The notes beneath the pieces were generated by a model. That model saw nothing but the letters and a program-made list of their open reading frames with translations, was not told the DNA's origin and made no database searches. Shown piece after piece: positions 1 to 12,351 of a stretch of DNA of 64,000 nucleotides. This DNA comes from Allolobophora icterica (lineage: Eukaryota; Annelida; Clitellata; Crassiclitellata; Lumbricidae): the NCBI GenBank assembly GCA_963556255.1, contig OY744611.1, positions 35,040,285 through 35,104,284 of the forward strand. Reading direction: 5' to 3'. Positions within the stretch are counted from its first letter, which is position 1. The number at the start of each line of letters is the position of its first letter. A program made the translations under genes and the position numbers.

Positions 1-760
1 CTAAACCTCTACAGCACTAATTAAATAGTTATTCACAACAAGTCACAACAATCACACAATGGTCATTTCTAAGCAAGCCTAGAATCCTGGTACAGGTACA
101 GGTAACTTACTTGTAAAGATAAAGGAGAAAATTTGCTCATAACGGAATGTGGTAGAATCTCACTTTCTGAATATTATCATCAATATAGGGACAACAAAGG
201 GCATTGAAATATAGCACTGCATACTCAACTATCAGATAAATAAACAAGTAATTAGTAAGCAACAGAGTAACATAAAAACTTTTTTCAAATCAACATACTT
301 TTACAGGTTAAAAAATATTATTAAACTATGTAAGTTTCTGCAATGCAAACACAAACGTCTAAGATGTTCTGTTAGTGATATACGTTGCGCCACACAAACT
401 CTTACTTATACATTAATACAAACAAATCACTGCTTGTGCCAAATTGTCTTTTCAATTCACATTTGGCATGCATATGCATCATCTCCATTCACGTCTTACA
501 GCATTTATTTATTTTTACAAATAAAAGTAAAGCTTATGTTACACTCTAACCTACTTATATTTTGATGGATAGCTTTTAGTAGGTCTCGGGTGCTCTATTT
601 CCACTTGCAATCAAGAGTAGCCGTATTGTTTATACTCATGCAGAAGCAACAGACCTGAAACAAGAGTGTGCCTACTTATTTATTCAATATATATTGCATA
701 CAGCATCTTTTGGGAACCTTGCAGAGGGGCTGCAACCCTGTTATGCACCACAAAATGTAG
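1..760. other. AT-rich stretch, nothing recognised
   Basis: No exon, RNA gene or clear repeat could be supported here on either strand. All open frames are short and stop-rich. It may be distal 3' flank of the PAIP1-like gene or old repeat. Confidence 0.4.
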
Positions 761-762
761 GA

Positions 763-1110
763 TTACACACCTTACAAGATCGTGTCAGAGTCAAACACCA
801 TAACGTAACCGTAATCCTAAGACTTCTTCGGGGCAAATAAATCAAAGTCGATTTACTGTTCGACAGTGAGCTCTATGCTGATATAATTAACTGAATGCAT
901 TCGTTATGTAAACACAATGTGATATTTTCCTGTCCACAGAAGGCCGCCCTTAAACTAGCGCATTAATTTAAGATGTCTATGGCGCATGCATTAAATTAGG
1001 ACGGTTCATGTAACAGACAGAAACGCTGACTTTAGCAAGATTTTAAAAAGGAAAAGAAACGTAAGTAAGACGTTCAAACCCCAAAATAAGTATGATCTTA
1101 AGCACATCGA
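763..1110. repeat. Dispersed repeat unit, copy 1
   Basis: The part at 763-878 is repeated, diverged, at 1117-1135 plus 1783-1875. The part from about 915 to 1110 (from 'tgtccacagaaggc' to 'cacatcgaaacg') is repeated at about 3930-4150. The shared order of blocks indicates one repeat family of at least 350 bp in three copies, the second split by a later insertion. No coding potential is visible. Confidence 0.55.
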
Positions 1111-1135
1111 AACGTAGGGTTATACACCACACAAG

Positions 1136-1773
1136 GGGCATGGGTAAAATGCTGATTTGCTGATTGGCAAGGGGTAAAATGCTGATTAGAAAAATGCTGA
1201 TTGGTCATGCTGATTGGTGGGTAAAATGCTGATTGGAAATATGCTGATTGGTCATGCTGTTTGGTGGGTAAATTATGATAAAAAAGAAGATTGTAACAAC
1301 AAAATGTAACAAATCAGTCTTTATTATTATTATCATTATTATAAATCAATTATACTGATTGGTGTGTAAAATGATGTTTTGGTGAAGCACTTGCTCCATG
1401 ACTTTGGACCATCATAGATCTGGAAATACATTCGGTCACATAGACCACTTCCACATTTTCCTTCTTTTGCTGATTTCAATTAGCATTTGTTATTTAAAAC
1501 AATATTGAAAACAGCAGTGTATTGGCTTTTTGATCACTAGTTTCCTGGATTTCAGCATTTGTTAATTAAAACAATACTGAAAACAACAAAGTGTATTTGC
1601 TTCTACGATCACTAGTTGCCTGGATTTCAATTAGCATTTGTTAATTAAAACAATCGGCATTTTACCCTTTTATTTGCTGATTTGGTTGCTAGGTAAAATC
1701 CTGATCAGTCGGTATTTTCTAATCAGCATTTTACCCCTCGCCAATCAGCAAATCAGCAATTTACCCGTGCCCC
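1136..1773. mobile_element. Foldback DNA element with ~60-bp inverted ends
   Basis: The left end (1136-1195) and right end (1715-1773) are near-perfect inverted repeats built from short 'gctgattgg' and 'gggtaaaatgctgatt' motifs. The nine bases CCACACAAG lie directly outside both ends (1127-1135 and 1774-1782), as expected of an 8-9 bp target duplication. The interior has two tandem copies of a ~76-bp unit (about 1474-1551 and 1552-1626). No transposase frame is present, so it is non-autonomous. It splits an older repeat, which supports insertion. Superfamily is inferred as hAT-like from duplication length only. Confidence 0.7.
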
Positions 1774-1782
1774 CCACACAAG

Positions 1783-1905
1783 ACCGCGTACGAGTCAAAC
1801 ATCATAACGCTACCGTAATTTCAGGATTTCTTCAACGCAAAAAATCTAAATCGATTCGACAGTCAGCTCCATGCGGCGTAAATTACTACTTTTTACCAAG
1901 AAATT
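1783..1905. repeat. Dispersed repeat unit, copy 2 (right part)
   Basis: This continues the repeat beginning at 1117 after the foldback element. It matches 781-878 in order, including the 'gagtcaaaca' and 'cgattcgacagt' blocks. It confirms that the element at 1136-1773 is an insertion. Confidence 0.5.
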
Positions 1906-2135
1906 TTTAAAATTAGCCTAAAAGCCATAGATTCATAAAAGACTTCGTATTCGCCATTGCCCCCTTTTTCGTTCTTTTTCCCGACACTTTATATACAATA
2001 TTACCATAGAATATATATTATAGTCTAGAGGAACGATGACTTCTGAAAATAATATTATTGTATATTCGCTTGCATCCTTACCTACAGATATCACAAAATT
2101 TTAATTTATGCCTGATATTAATTTTTTATATGTAA

Positions 2136-2325
2136 CAGTGCTTTTTCAGCCGGAACGCGCCGGAACGGCGTTCCGGCGCCTTTTTTCAGCTACCAAAAAT
2201 AATTTAGTTATTTTAACAATAAAAAATTTAGTTATTTTAATTTAATTTGTGTTGTGAACTGTTTTCAGTGTTTATTGAAACCCTCCCAACCCCCAAACCC
2301 GTTTTTCTCGGGCTTTTCATAACAT
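2136..2325. mobile_element. hAT-like MITE, truncated (GCCGGAACG family)
   Basis: It starts with CAGTGCTTTTTCAGCCGG and matches the left ~190 bp of the complete copies at 32265-32530 and 33286-33551, including the 17-bp palindrome CCGGAACGGCGTTCCGG and the 'ccctcccaacccccaa' block. The right end is missing. Confidence 0.7.
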
Positions 2326-3053
2326 TGGTGGGGTTATACCAGAAAATACGATAGGGATACGTTAGAACGCACGTTAGGCCTACATCAAACCATGCGCAGA
2401 GGCTTAACCTTCTGTCCTCCATTCCAAGTTTGGATGACAGGATTGATGCTGCAGATGCTGGCTTATAAATTTATAAAAAAAATCTGTTGCGAGCCTTACC
2501 ATGTCCTTCGTGGTATCCCCCCCCCCCACACAAGATAAATACGACTTACGGGCAAGAACTCACAATTTTACCCTTCCCGCTGAAGATAAATGTTACGTAA
2601 TTTTATTCCTATAGTGTTTTGTTCAAAGATGCGTATTAGCAACGCATCCTTCTATATTCTCTTCTCTCAAAGCCATGCATATTCACGTGTTTCTGTAACC
2701 TGTTGCGTTATTGAAACCTTAATAGTTTCTCAGGTCTGTGTATACATCTGTCTGTCGTAAGACAAACGCTGTGACTCATGCTGCCTCAGAGGCCGTAGGA
2801 CGACTTCAGTCGATTAGTAGATCATGTAGATGCATCGGGCGACCGGCCTTAGGCGCCAGAAATTCACTCCCGCCCTATCTCTACCTCTCACTCCTTCCCT
2901 CTCCATAGTTGTAACTGACTCCATCTCTCCCTCCTTCCCTCCAGGCATTAGTCCCTCAATATGACACACGATCTGACGGCAGGTTGAGGGGAGGCATCGA
3001 TTGGTCACGTCCAATACGCATTATCTCTCCCTCTCCCGTCATGGGCAATCATC

Positions 3054-3892
3054 CAGACTTGTCCTCGAGACCAAAGTCTTCGTCTCGAGTGCACTCAAGT
3101 TCGTTTTAAAAGTCTTGGTCTTGAGACCAAAAGTCTTGGTCTTGAGGTTCAAAGTCTTGGTCTTGGGGTTCAAAGTCTTGGTCTTGGTCTCGCAAGACCA
3201 AGACCAAGACCGACTGTCAATATGAACAGCCATTTAACAAAACTCAAGAATTAAAAAAATCTATCAAGCCTGTTTGCATCATAGCCTATGACAAATACGT
3301 ATACTTCAGGAAAACCCATCGGCAGCAGCAACTAAGTTATGCTGTATCTGGAAGCCCTGCCGAGACTTTTTCTGAAGCCAGACGGTCTGATAAACCATGG
3401 GGGATTTCAAAAGGCTCGCAATTTCTACATTTAAATCCAGTGCTTGAAAATCTACTGTGTGATCTGTGTGTATGCCAGCGACTTCAGCGCCCGTAGAACG
3501 TGTTCTTTCACATGGCGGAATTTTTATGAGGCTCCACAAGGCACTTCTTGGTCAGAAAATTCTGAGCGAATTGGTTTTTATAAAATACAAAAGGCATTTG
3601 GAATAACATTTTGTATGAGGGACGTTTTGTAAATACGAATTCGGAATTCTCTGCAGTCTGCATTTAAAGTTAATTTGCTTGAATAAAATAAAAGGCTCGC
3701 GTTTTAATTTAAAATAGCGAGTATAGTCCGACTTTACAATTTTTTGTAAGGAAAAGAAGTCTTGGGCTGAATGTGATTTTTTGGGTTTTGGTCTTGAGGT
3801 TCAAAGTCTTGGTCTTGAGGTTCAAAGTCTTGGTCTCGAGGTTCAAAGTCTTGGTCATGGTCTTGAGGTTTAAGGTCTTGACAACAAGACTG
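3054..3892. mobile_element. hAT-like element with AAGACC/GGTCTT arrays at both ends, copy 1
   Basis: The outer ends read CAGACTTGTCCTCGAGACC and the inverse of GACAACAAGACTG. Inside each end is an array of the hexamer GGTCTT mixed with 'gaggttcaaa' (3110-3205 and 3788-3880). The middle (about 3300-3720) matches 40440-40890 in the opposite orientation. GGCAATCATC abuts the left end (3044-3053) and recurs six bases past the right end (3899-3908), probably a decayed target duplication. No transposase is intact. Confidence 0.7.
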
Positions 3893-3929
3893 GTGACAGG
3901 CAATCATCTAGTTTTTAAACGAATATTGA

Positions 3930-4165
3930 TTGATAATATCCTGCCCACAGAAGTCAGCCCTCAGACTAATATAGGATGTCTGGGTAAATTAGAAGGTTCA
4001 GGTAATAATAACAGGCACAAACGTTGACTTCAGCAAGTACAGACCAAAGATTTTAAGAAGGAACAGGAAAGTAGGTAAGGCGTTTAAACCTCTGAATAAG
4101 TAAGAAGTCTGAATTAAGGATAATGGAGTGTATGCAAATCGTCTGAGCACCACACAAAAGCCGCG
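3930..4165. repeat. Dispersed repeat unit, copy 3
   Basis: It is a diverged match to 912-1135, sharing in order 'tgcccacagaag', 'aaacgttgacttcagcaag', 'aggcgtttaaacc' and 'caccacacaa'. It has no coding potential. Confidence 0.5.
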
Positions 4166-4199
4166 TCAGTGAGACCAGCTTATTCACCGGCGATGCTTA

Positions 4200-6100
4200 A
4201 TAATTATGTACACGCTTTTTAGATGTTAGATAGTTGTGTTTCGGTGCCTCAGTTGGTCCGGTTCCTGCAAAGCGCTATTCAGCGTTCAGGTACACGCATT
4301 CTTACAGATAGCTGGAAATATTCTTGCGCAAAGACAGTCTGATCTTGTCACAGGTTATGGTTCATTCCCTTTGCCGACTTTCACAACCTTTAGCCATACG
4401 CATTTGTCGAGAGGGGTTTCTACAGTGTACTTACAAAGATGCAAATACTCACAAACCTTTAACAGCAAATCATTACTTACTGATTGTTATTTAACGATAA
4501 CAAATCATGCCTTTTATTAGTCCTTTATTAGCTTTAAATTAGTGCGCAAGTACTATTGGGAGTACTATTTAGACTAAACAAACTTGTGAATTGTTTTGAC
4601 TTTTCTTAAGTTTTTCTTCCATACTTTTTCCCAAAGAATTTTGATAAACTATTTATTCCACAGATTTTCTTGTATTGATCTGTTGTCCGGAATGTTCTAG
4701 TGCCATTTGTTAGGAAGAGAACGGCCCAAACCAGTACAATGGCATGGCCCAAAAATCCAATCGGGTGAGCATGGCAGGATCAGCCTTTGTAAGTCTATAA
4801 AAAAGCCAACAAGCAAGATGGGAAAGCTGGCAACGTGTCTCATCTAAATTGAAAACTTAAGTCAGAAGAAACTGTTAAAACAATTATAAAACCTAAACTC
4901 TCAAAATAATTTTAAAACCTTAAAAAAGAGACTCATTAAAATAGTTTCTTGGAACACACTTTAATTACAATTATCAGATATTCAACAAGCATCGACACGC
5001 ACGCGTTTCAAAACCCAGTTCTGAACCATCCAAAATTTGGGCAAAAGTCGCCATATAGTCTAAAAATAATAGAATAATAAAGAAAACGTTAATGCACATG
5101 AAGTCATTATTAACTGCAAGCAAAAAATAAACCAACAAAAACCGCCCATGTGCAAATGACAAGTCTCTGGTCATCTCTACAAGTTGGTTAACCTTGCCAT
5201 ACAAATGTCATGTTGTATTATGCTGCAGTGCAGTGCCAAAGAAAGTGCCGTATAAAAACCAAACATAGTACTTTTGAAGGTCTAGAAACGTCTGTAATCT
5301 AGTAACTTGAATAGCACCACAGCCTTAATGGAGTTCAATTAAGTTCATGCTTTTAGTTAAATCCACGTTCATGCCAGATGCTAGTTTTGAGCAAACAAAA
5401 TTTAAAGCCTTGTACATTAGTTTTATGGTGTGAAGAAAACTCCTGTAACAAGAAGCAGAGGATTTTAATGCAACAGGTAATTCATATAGCTCCCTGTAAC
5501 ATTTGCACTTGAATTCACATGCTTGCCTGTAAAACGAACGATAATTCTAGCAATGTAATATTTACAAACCATGTATATGGGCAAACTCAATCCTGTGATC
5601 ATGAATTCCTTTTCCATAGGAGCAAAGAACATGATCACAAAAATCAGCCACGTTACAAGATATACAGCAATTAGTGGATCGATGAAAGCGACTCCCATGA
5701 TCGTCCGAACAAAACAAATCGATCATCGAACCGAGAACAAGATCATATCGTAAAATCATTGGCCACCGCACACACTGGCCTTCGATCATGCTGCCACTTT
5801 TCGATCAGACTAATGAACAAGTCACATGATTATAAAACTTACAGAAACTCTTTGTCAATTATAATCAAATAGGAGAATAGGGAGAGTGTACAAGACTCGA
5901 TCTGAACAGAAGGGGGGAACATTTCCTTGCTAGCTAATACACAAGGCCATGTTTTTTCCAAGTCTTCTGTCTCTCAACCAGAAGTCTCTTCCCCTCCTAG
6001 CTGCAAAATCGCACCGCGTGAAGAAGAATTTAAACCGGTCTTGTTAAAAACAGTCTCCGAGTAAAAGAGACGCTGCTGCCATCCTTAATTTAAACGTTGC
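4200..6100. other. No gene recognised; 3' flank of the PAIP1-like gene
   Basis: No exon with splice context or conserved protein was found. The part next to 6111 is probably the 3' UTR of the minus-strand PAIP1-like gene. I could not identify a convincing poly(A) signal. Confidence 0.35.
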
Positions 6101-6110
6101 TCGAACGCCG

Positions 6111-6804
6111 TCACTGGTGGAAGTACGCCGGCGCTGCATTCGGCGGCACTCCGTTCGAAGGCGTAACGAACTGCGAAGTGGTTGTTGCCACGACTGTCCT
6201 CGGCACCCCTCCTGGCCAACCGTTCTGCAGAGTCTCGTTGCCCACCCAACCGTTGTTCAACGTCTCGTTTAACTGCCAACCATTATTCAGCTGCGTGTTG
6301 CCCATCCACGCGCTGCTCGGCCACCCGTTGTGCTGCAGCCCACTGCCTAACAACCCATTGCTAACTGGGTAACCGTTGCTCAGATATCCGTTGCTAGGCA
6401 GCTCGTTGCTAGGCAAAGTGCTGCCGTGGAGCCCAATGGGTGCAGCATATCCAGTTGAATGGAGCGGTGTTGCCGCGAACTGTGGCTGGTGGTGAAGCGG
6501 GATGGCAGACTGAAGTGGTGGGAAGCGTCCTGCATCGGCAGGCTCAAGTCCCTCGTAGAATTCGAACGGCGGGTAACCAGACGGTTGCTGCATGCTGTTG
6601 TTGCCCAGCGGGGCAGAGAGAGTGGGCCATCCAGCTGCTTCTGGCATCCAGTGTGCATCCTGTGGGGCATAGCCCTGCATTGTCGTCTGCTGTGGCGGAT
6701 CCGGGGTGCGGTCATCACCGAGCGAGGGAAGCTGTGCAACAAAATCCTCAAAGTCCTTTGCTGTTTCCTGATCCATTGGATTGTCACCGATGAAGTACGT
6801 GTTC
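6111..6804 (-). CDS. PAIP1: PAIP1-like exon 9: PAM1-like segment and NGW/NGY-rich tail, stop
   Basis: Acceptor ttgttttccag precedes 6804; one base completes a split Glu codon. The exon opens with NTYFIGDNPMDQETAKDFED, then a ~190-residue low-complexity tail with repeated LNNGW, LQNGW and SNGY units. TGA is at 6111-6113. Large overlapping frames on the other strand are shadows of this composition. Confidence 0.85.
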
Positions 6805-9800
6805 CTGGAAAACAAGAGGTTAAAGAGTTCACACTTGCACACAAATATATCTGCTCATGTTTATTACTCTTATTATTTGTTATTATTATTATATAAGGAA
6901 TATTTTAGTTCATGGCCCTTACAGCCTGGATTGAGGCAAACTCGCTCAGTCATGTGGATAATACTTTAACGATGATTGTACTAAGAGCAAATGGTAAACC
7001 AATACAGCGTGCCATTAATAAGTTACGCAACATTGTTGTTTGACGTTGTGTTCTGAATTGATTGGTTGTTGGTGAATATACATGGCATTAGGCTATCGTG
7101 GAGAGATGGTCCAGCAAACGTGAACCACATAATCTGACATGTGGAGGTTACTGCGAGTTGCCAAACAAAGGACACATATTGTGACATAAAACTGCATTCA
7201 TATTCCGATGAAGTAGTCTGGGGCCAAATGGTGAAGGCAGTTGCAGACATTCAACTCCATCCTGCACTTCATTAGGTTCACAACACTAAGCCAATGGAGT
7301 TCATCAGTTTCAGCAATGTATTTGCACTTCCACTTATGGGTGATTAAGCATGCAGCGGCATTCAGAATGGACTGCAACATTTTCAGACGCATATATCTCA
7401 TTATGACCTCTGCTCCGAAGACGTGCGAACTGGATCCTGTGCCTACGTTTCTTGTGCAGGATCTCATCGACGTTCTACTCCCATTTCTCACTATGATGTG
7501 CAATCGCTCGATCCGCGAGGCCCATCTACCGGCATCTCAGAAACGGTCCATTCTGCACCCAGCACTGAAACGGGATGGACTTGACTCGAGTGATCCGGCG
7601 AATTATCGCCCGATAGCTAATGTATCATTTCTCTCCAAGGTTTTGGAGCGTATTGTAGCAAATCAGTTGATTGTTTATTTAGACAAGAATTGTTTGCTGC
7701 CCTCTCAACAATCTGGATTTCGCAGGAATCACTCTACGGAGACCCTCTTAATCCGCCTTTTGTCTGACCTCTATGGTGCCATGGATGCTGGGTTGGTCTC
7801 TCTTTTGGCCCTCTTTGACGTCAGCTCGGCTTTTGACACTGTTGATCATCACATCCTCCTCCAACGCCTCTCTGTCTCTTTTGGGCTGACTGGTGGGCCC
7901 CTTGAGTGGCTTCGCTCCTTCTTGTCAGAGCGCACTAACTGTGTAGTTTTTGGCTCTTCTAGATCTGGCTGGGTCCCTGCCCCTTATGGCGTTCCTCAGG
8001 GCTCAGTGCTAGGCCCTTTACTTTATATTATTTATACCGCTGGTATTGGCCCCTTGTTGGAGGCATGCGGGCTTCTTCACCAGCTGTATGCTGATGATGT
8101 TCAGGCATACATTCACTGTCGCCCTGATGAGGTGGTAGCTGCTGTACAGCAGATGACTCAAGCTATGGAGGTCCTTTCTGCTTGGTTAGCCTCCAACCGC
8201 TTGCTCTTAAATGCTACTAAAACTCAATTTATCTGGCTGGGTGGTGGTAGGCGATTGGCGGGTGTTAATTGGCCCCTGGTGGCAGAGGCTTTTCCCCATA
8301 TCACCTTCCTGGACGTGGTTCGGGATTTAGGAGTCCTCCTGGATCGTACTCTTAGCTTCTCCCAACATGTTAACCAGCTTACCCGTAGCTGTTATTATCA
8401 ACTGCGCCAGTTGCGGCTTATTTCTCGTTCTCTGTCTCATGATGCTACTGTCATCCTTATACATGCTTTTGTAACAAGCAGGCTGGATCACTGTAGTGCG
8501 ATCTTGGTTGGTCTGCCGCTTGGATTGATTGGCCGCCTCGACCGGGTTCTTCGGTCAGCTGCTCGGCTTATTGGACGCATCCCTAAATATGCCCCTATTT
8601 CTGCATACATGCGTGATGTGCTGCATTGGCTCCCTGTCCCGCAGCGTATCTGCTATAGGGTTGCTGTGCTGGTATGGCGCTGTCTCTTAGGCTGTGCCCC
8701 GGCCTATCTGTGTGAGCTCTGCCGCCCGGTCTCTGATTCAGTTGGTCGGCGTGCTCTTCGGTCTTCTTCTGGGGGAGAACTTTTAGTCCCTCGGGCTCGC
8801 TCCACAATTAGGCAACGCCAGGCTTTCTCTATAGCTGGGCCCTCCATTTGGAATGGTCTTCCATTAGAGATTCGCCTTCTCCCTAGGGGTAACACATCTG
8901 CTTTTTACAAGCTGCTCAAGTCTAATCTCTATTGCCGTGGCTGGGCTGGGAGCGCTTCTGAGTAGGTTTCTTGAAGGTGCGCTATATTAAATGTTTGAAT
9001 GAATGAATGAATGAATGAATATATCTATGTTCCTGTGTATGGCTAACAAAGGCAGAGGTTTAACCTAGACCTAGATAGGCTAACAGTTAACGCAGAATTA
9101 GCAAAATTCAATGGGATAGCGGTGAAACAGAGACAGTAGGAAGTAAACAAACTCCTATAGATGGGGATTAACTTGGTCAACATAGATAACTAGATTTAGC
9201 AACATTTTAAGACACAAAAAGAAGTGAAATGCAGACTAGACAAACGTGGGACAAAATACGCACTCTTCGTTTTCAGCGTCTTCGCTGATTTTCAGGTTTT
9301 CAAGTGCCTCCACTTCATCGATATAGTATCCCTGGCCATTGGCATCAAAATAGACTGGTTCCAAACCATCAGGAGATGCCTAAAAAGTTCAGAAAAGAAG
9401 ATCTGTAACATATCAATACTGGCAATAAAATAGGAGAACATTGAACAAGATCAATACAAATATGGGATTCACATACATGTACAACGTATGCACCAAAATT
9501 ACATTTACAATATGTTGCTAATTAAATCTGATTATGATTACCCATACAATTTGTTTTTGATTACTTCTACAGCAGAGCTATTTACACATAGCATCAATAA
9601 AAATATGGGATTCACAAAATATGCATCTGAATTACATTTACAATATGTTGCAAATTAAATCCGATTACATTTACCTTTATAATCTGTTTTTGATTACTTT
9701 ACAGCAGAGCTATTTACATAAAACATCAAAACTTAACTTATATTGCAAGTTTCAATTTTTTTATTACATCACAGTTTTCATCAGATTACACTTCCCGTGT

Positions 9801-12255
9801 TACAGTTTACATTGGATGACACGGTTTACTTCACAGTACACATCTCAGTCATTGTTTACAGCAGATTACAGTTTGATTTAATTGTGTTACTTAGATTATG
9901 TTTACAGTCAACGTACATCCTGACTCGGCTCTTCGTGTGCTTCCGTTTCCTTTGTGTCGTTTAAATTCTTCTCCCAACCACGACTTCGAAGATCCAAAAG
10001 ACCTTGGAGCTGAACCTGGATCCTTCTACAAAATCAGTCAATCAATCATTAAATCAACCAACAACCAGTCAATTGTGAATCAAGATCTATAAGATACGTG
10101 ACGGATTCATAACAAGATGAATCAAACTGACTTTAGATCAATCAGTCAATAAGCTGCAGAACATCTGTTAGGATGGAACAGACAGTGCTTTCGTTAGATA
10201 CCTAGCACGTGCTAGTATAAAGTAAGTTTTCACATACATACATACATACATACATACATACATACGTAGTTAAGTACATACAATTTAAGTATTCAACTGA
10301 CAATTGATCCATCAATCAAAAACTCAGAGCAACCAAATCAATCAATCGACAAACCAATCAGTCCCATCAATCAACAAAGTCATCACACTCTGCCTGTTTC
10401 TCTGTCTGTGTTTGTCTCTGCCTGCCATACATGTATTAGTTTTGCATGATTAAATTTGTATTAATGACAGTGTTACGGCATTGGGTCATTCCATCTCAAT
10501 TCAACAAATGGCTCCAGGTCGACCATCTCGGATTTCAATGAAAATTTCACATAATGTTTATTATGGTATTAGAGGAAGTTACGCAAAATTTTAGATCAAT
10601 CTGATAAGTAGTTTTGAAGATATTGAGTTTCAAAGAGGTATGGGGTGACCTCGTTTTTGCCGTTTTCGAACTCGCGTCTAAATTTGTAATGACTTTCAGA
10701 AGCTCATAACTCCATTAATATCAAAGATAATTTTATGAAATTTTCAGGATATTTAGTCATTGTTGCTTAGATGAAATGCTGAAGAAAAGAATGATGAGTG
10801 TTGAAAACTGTTATGTTATGACCCATCTGAAAACGGTAAAAAAAAACTTGTGCATGTCTGCTGATCATACTTTGCAGCCCCGATGTGCCCAAACTGAAGT
10901 TGTATTCAAGAATGTTTTAACAACTCATAATGCTAATGTACTTTCTCTACAAAAATATGCAGAAATTTTGTATTTCTGATGCATGTGTGCTACCATATGG
11001 CCTTCCAAAAATGGAAAATTGCATTCCGAAGACCATTTTCAAAGGCAAAGATCATCATGTGTGACAGGTCATGGAGCAATGCAAGTTGCATCATTGGAAA
11101 GAGCAGCTCAGACACTGTAAGTGCACCAAAAATGGTGATGGTGTTCCTTCTTGTTCATTTTATACTTTTATTTCATTCGTGGCAGTGTTTCCTGCATTCG
11201 CGAGTTTATAATGGAGTCAATTTCATAGCATTATATTGTGAAAAAAGCTCTCTAATTAGTCAGTTTACTCAGATTTCAATCTCTTCATCTTCCTCAGTTC
11301 TTGGAGTTGTTTGGTAGATATCTACCAGAGTTAGTCATTATCATATGAAAGAAAGATATCTAAATAAAATAATAAAAATGGTGTGTAACATATTTTTGGT
11401 TTAATATAAACATCACTGATGGAATCATAAATTTGCACCAGTTGATCACATTTAATCATCTTAGTTCTTTTACAATCTTGTGTACTCTTTATTTATACAT
11501 GTTCAATCTTCAATCGATGTCACATGATCTTGTTTTGTCACTGGCACTTGAATTTTACACAAAATATGTTTGTTTTCCACCCAACAAACATCTTCTCTCT
11601 GTGGCTATTTGAATGCAGAAGCAGGACCATGTATGTGGGTGCACGAAGATAACTTCCAAACCATTGTGTTCATCTCACACAGAACGAATGGAACCAATCC
11701 ACCAAAGACCATCATACAGGCATGCAGCATACTCACAAGGTTGAAATAAATTGTTATCGGAACTTGCAACTGATAATTCACTACACATGAAGTGAGTCTT
11801 TTCCAAACACCCGGCTGACTTCTAAACCACACGGTCCTGGAATGATCGAGTGATTTTCACGAGTCCCAGGAATCTTGGGAGCAATTAGAAACCAACTTTC
11901 CAGTTCTTTGTTGTGCTCTTCAACTTCTTCCTTACCAACCCGTATGAATTTATACCAGAAATGTGTTGTTGGCATCACCGATATAAATCATCCGATGTAA
12001 GCAGAAATCCTCTTGTACTAGCTTAAAGGCTTGCTCTTGCTACTTCTCCTTCCCAGCAACTCTACCACAGCGACTTTCATAATTAATTTTTTCATGAATA
12101 AATCTAGTACAAATACTATTCATATAACTTCCTATAAAATGCTTCTACAACAATAACACTGATAGCAATGATGACACCATAGAAAAAATTAATTAATTGA
12201 TGTAGCTGAATATTTCACTTCTACAAAACCTATTTACAAGCCTCCAAACACACAT

Positions 12256-12351
<96 letters not shown>

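Noticed and set aside
5465..5698. Hydrophobic 77-codon minus-strand frame (LIAVYLVTWLIFVIMFF)
   Set aside because: It resembles a membrane segment, but no family motif, acceptor or neighbouring exon supports it. AT-rich DNA easily gives such frames.
6097..6896. Several plus-strand frames opposite the PAIP1-like last exon
   Set aside because: The minus strand continues an in-phase conserved gene; the plus frames reflect its repeat composition.
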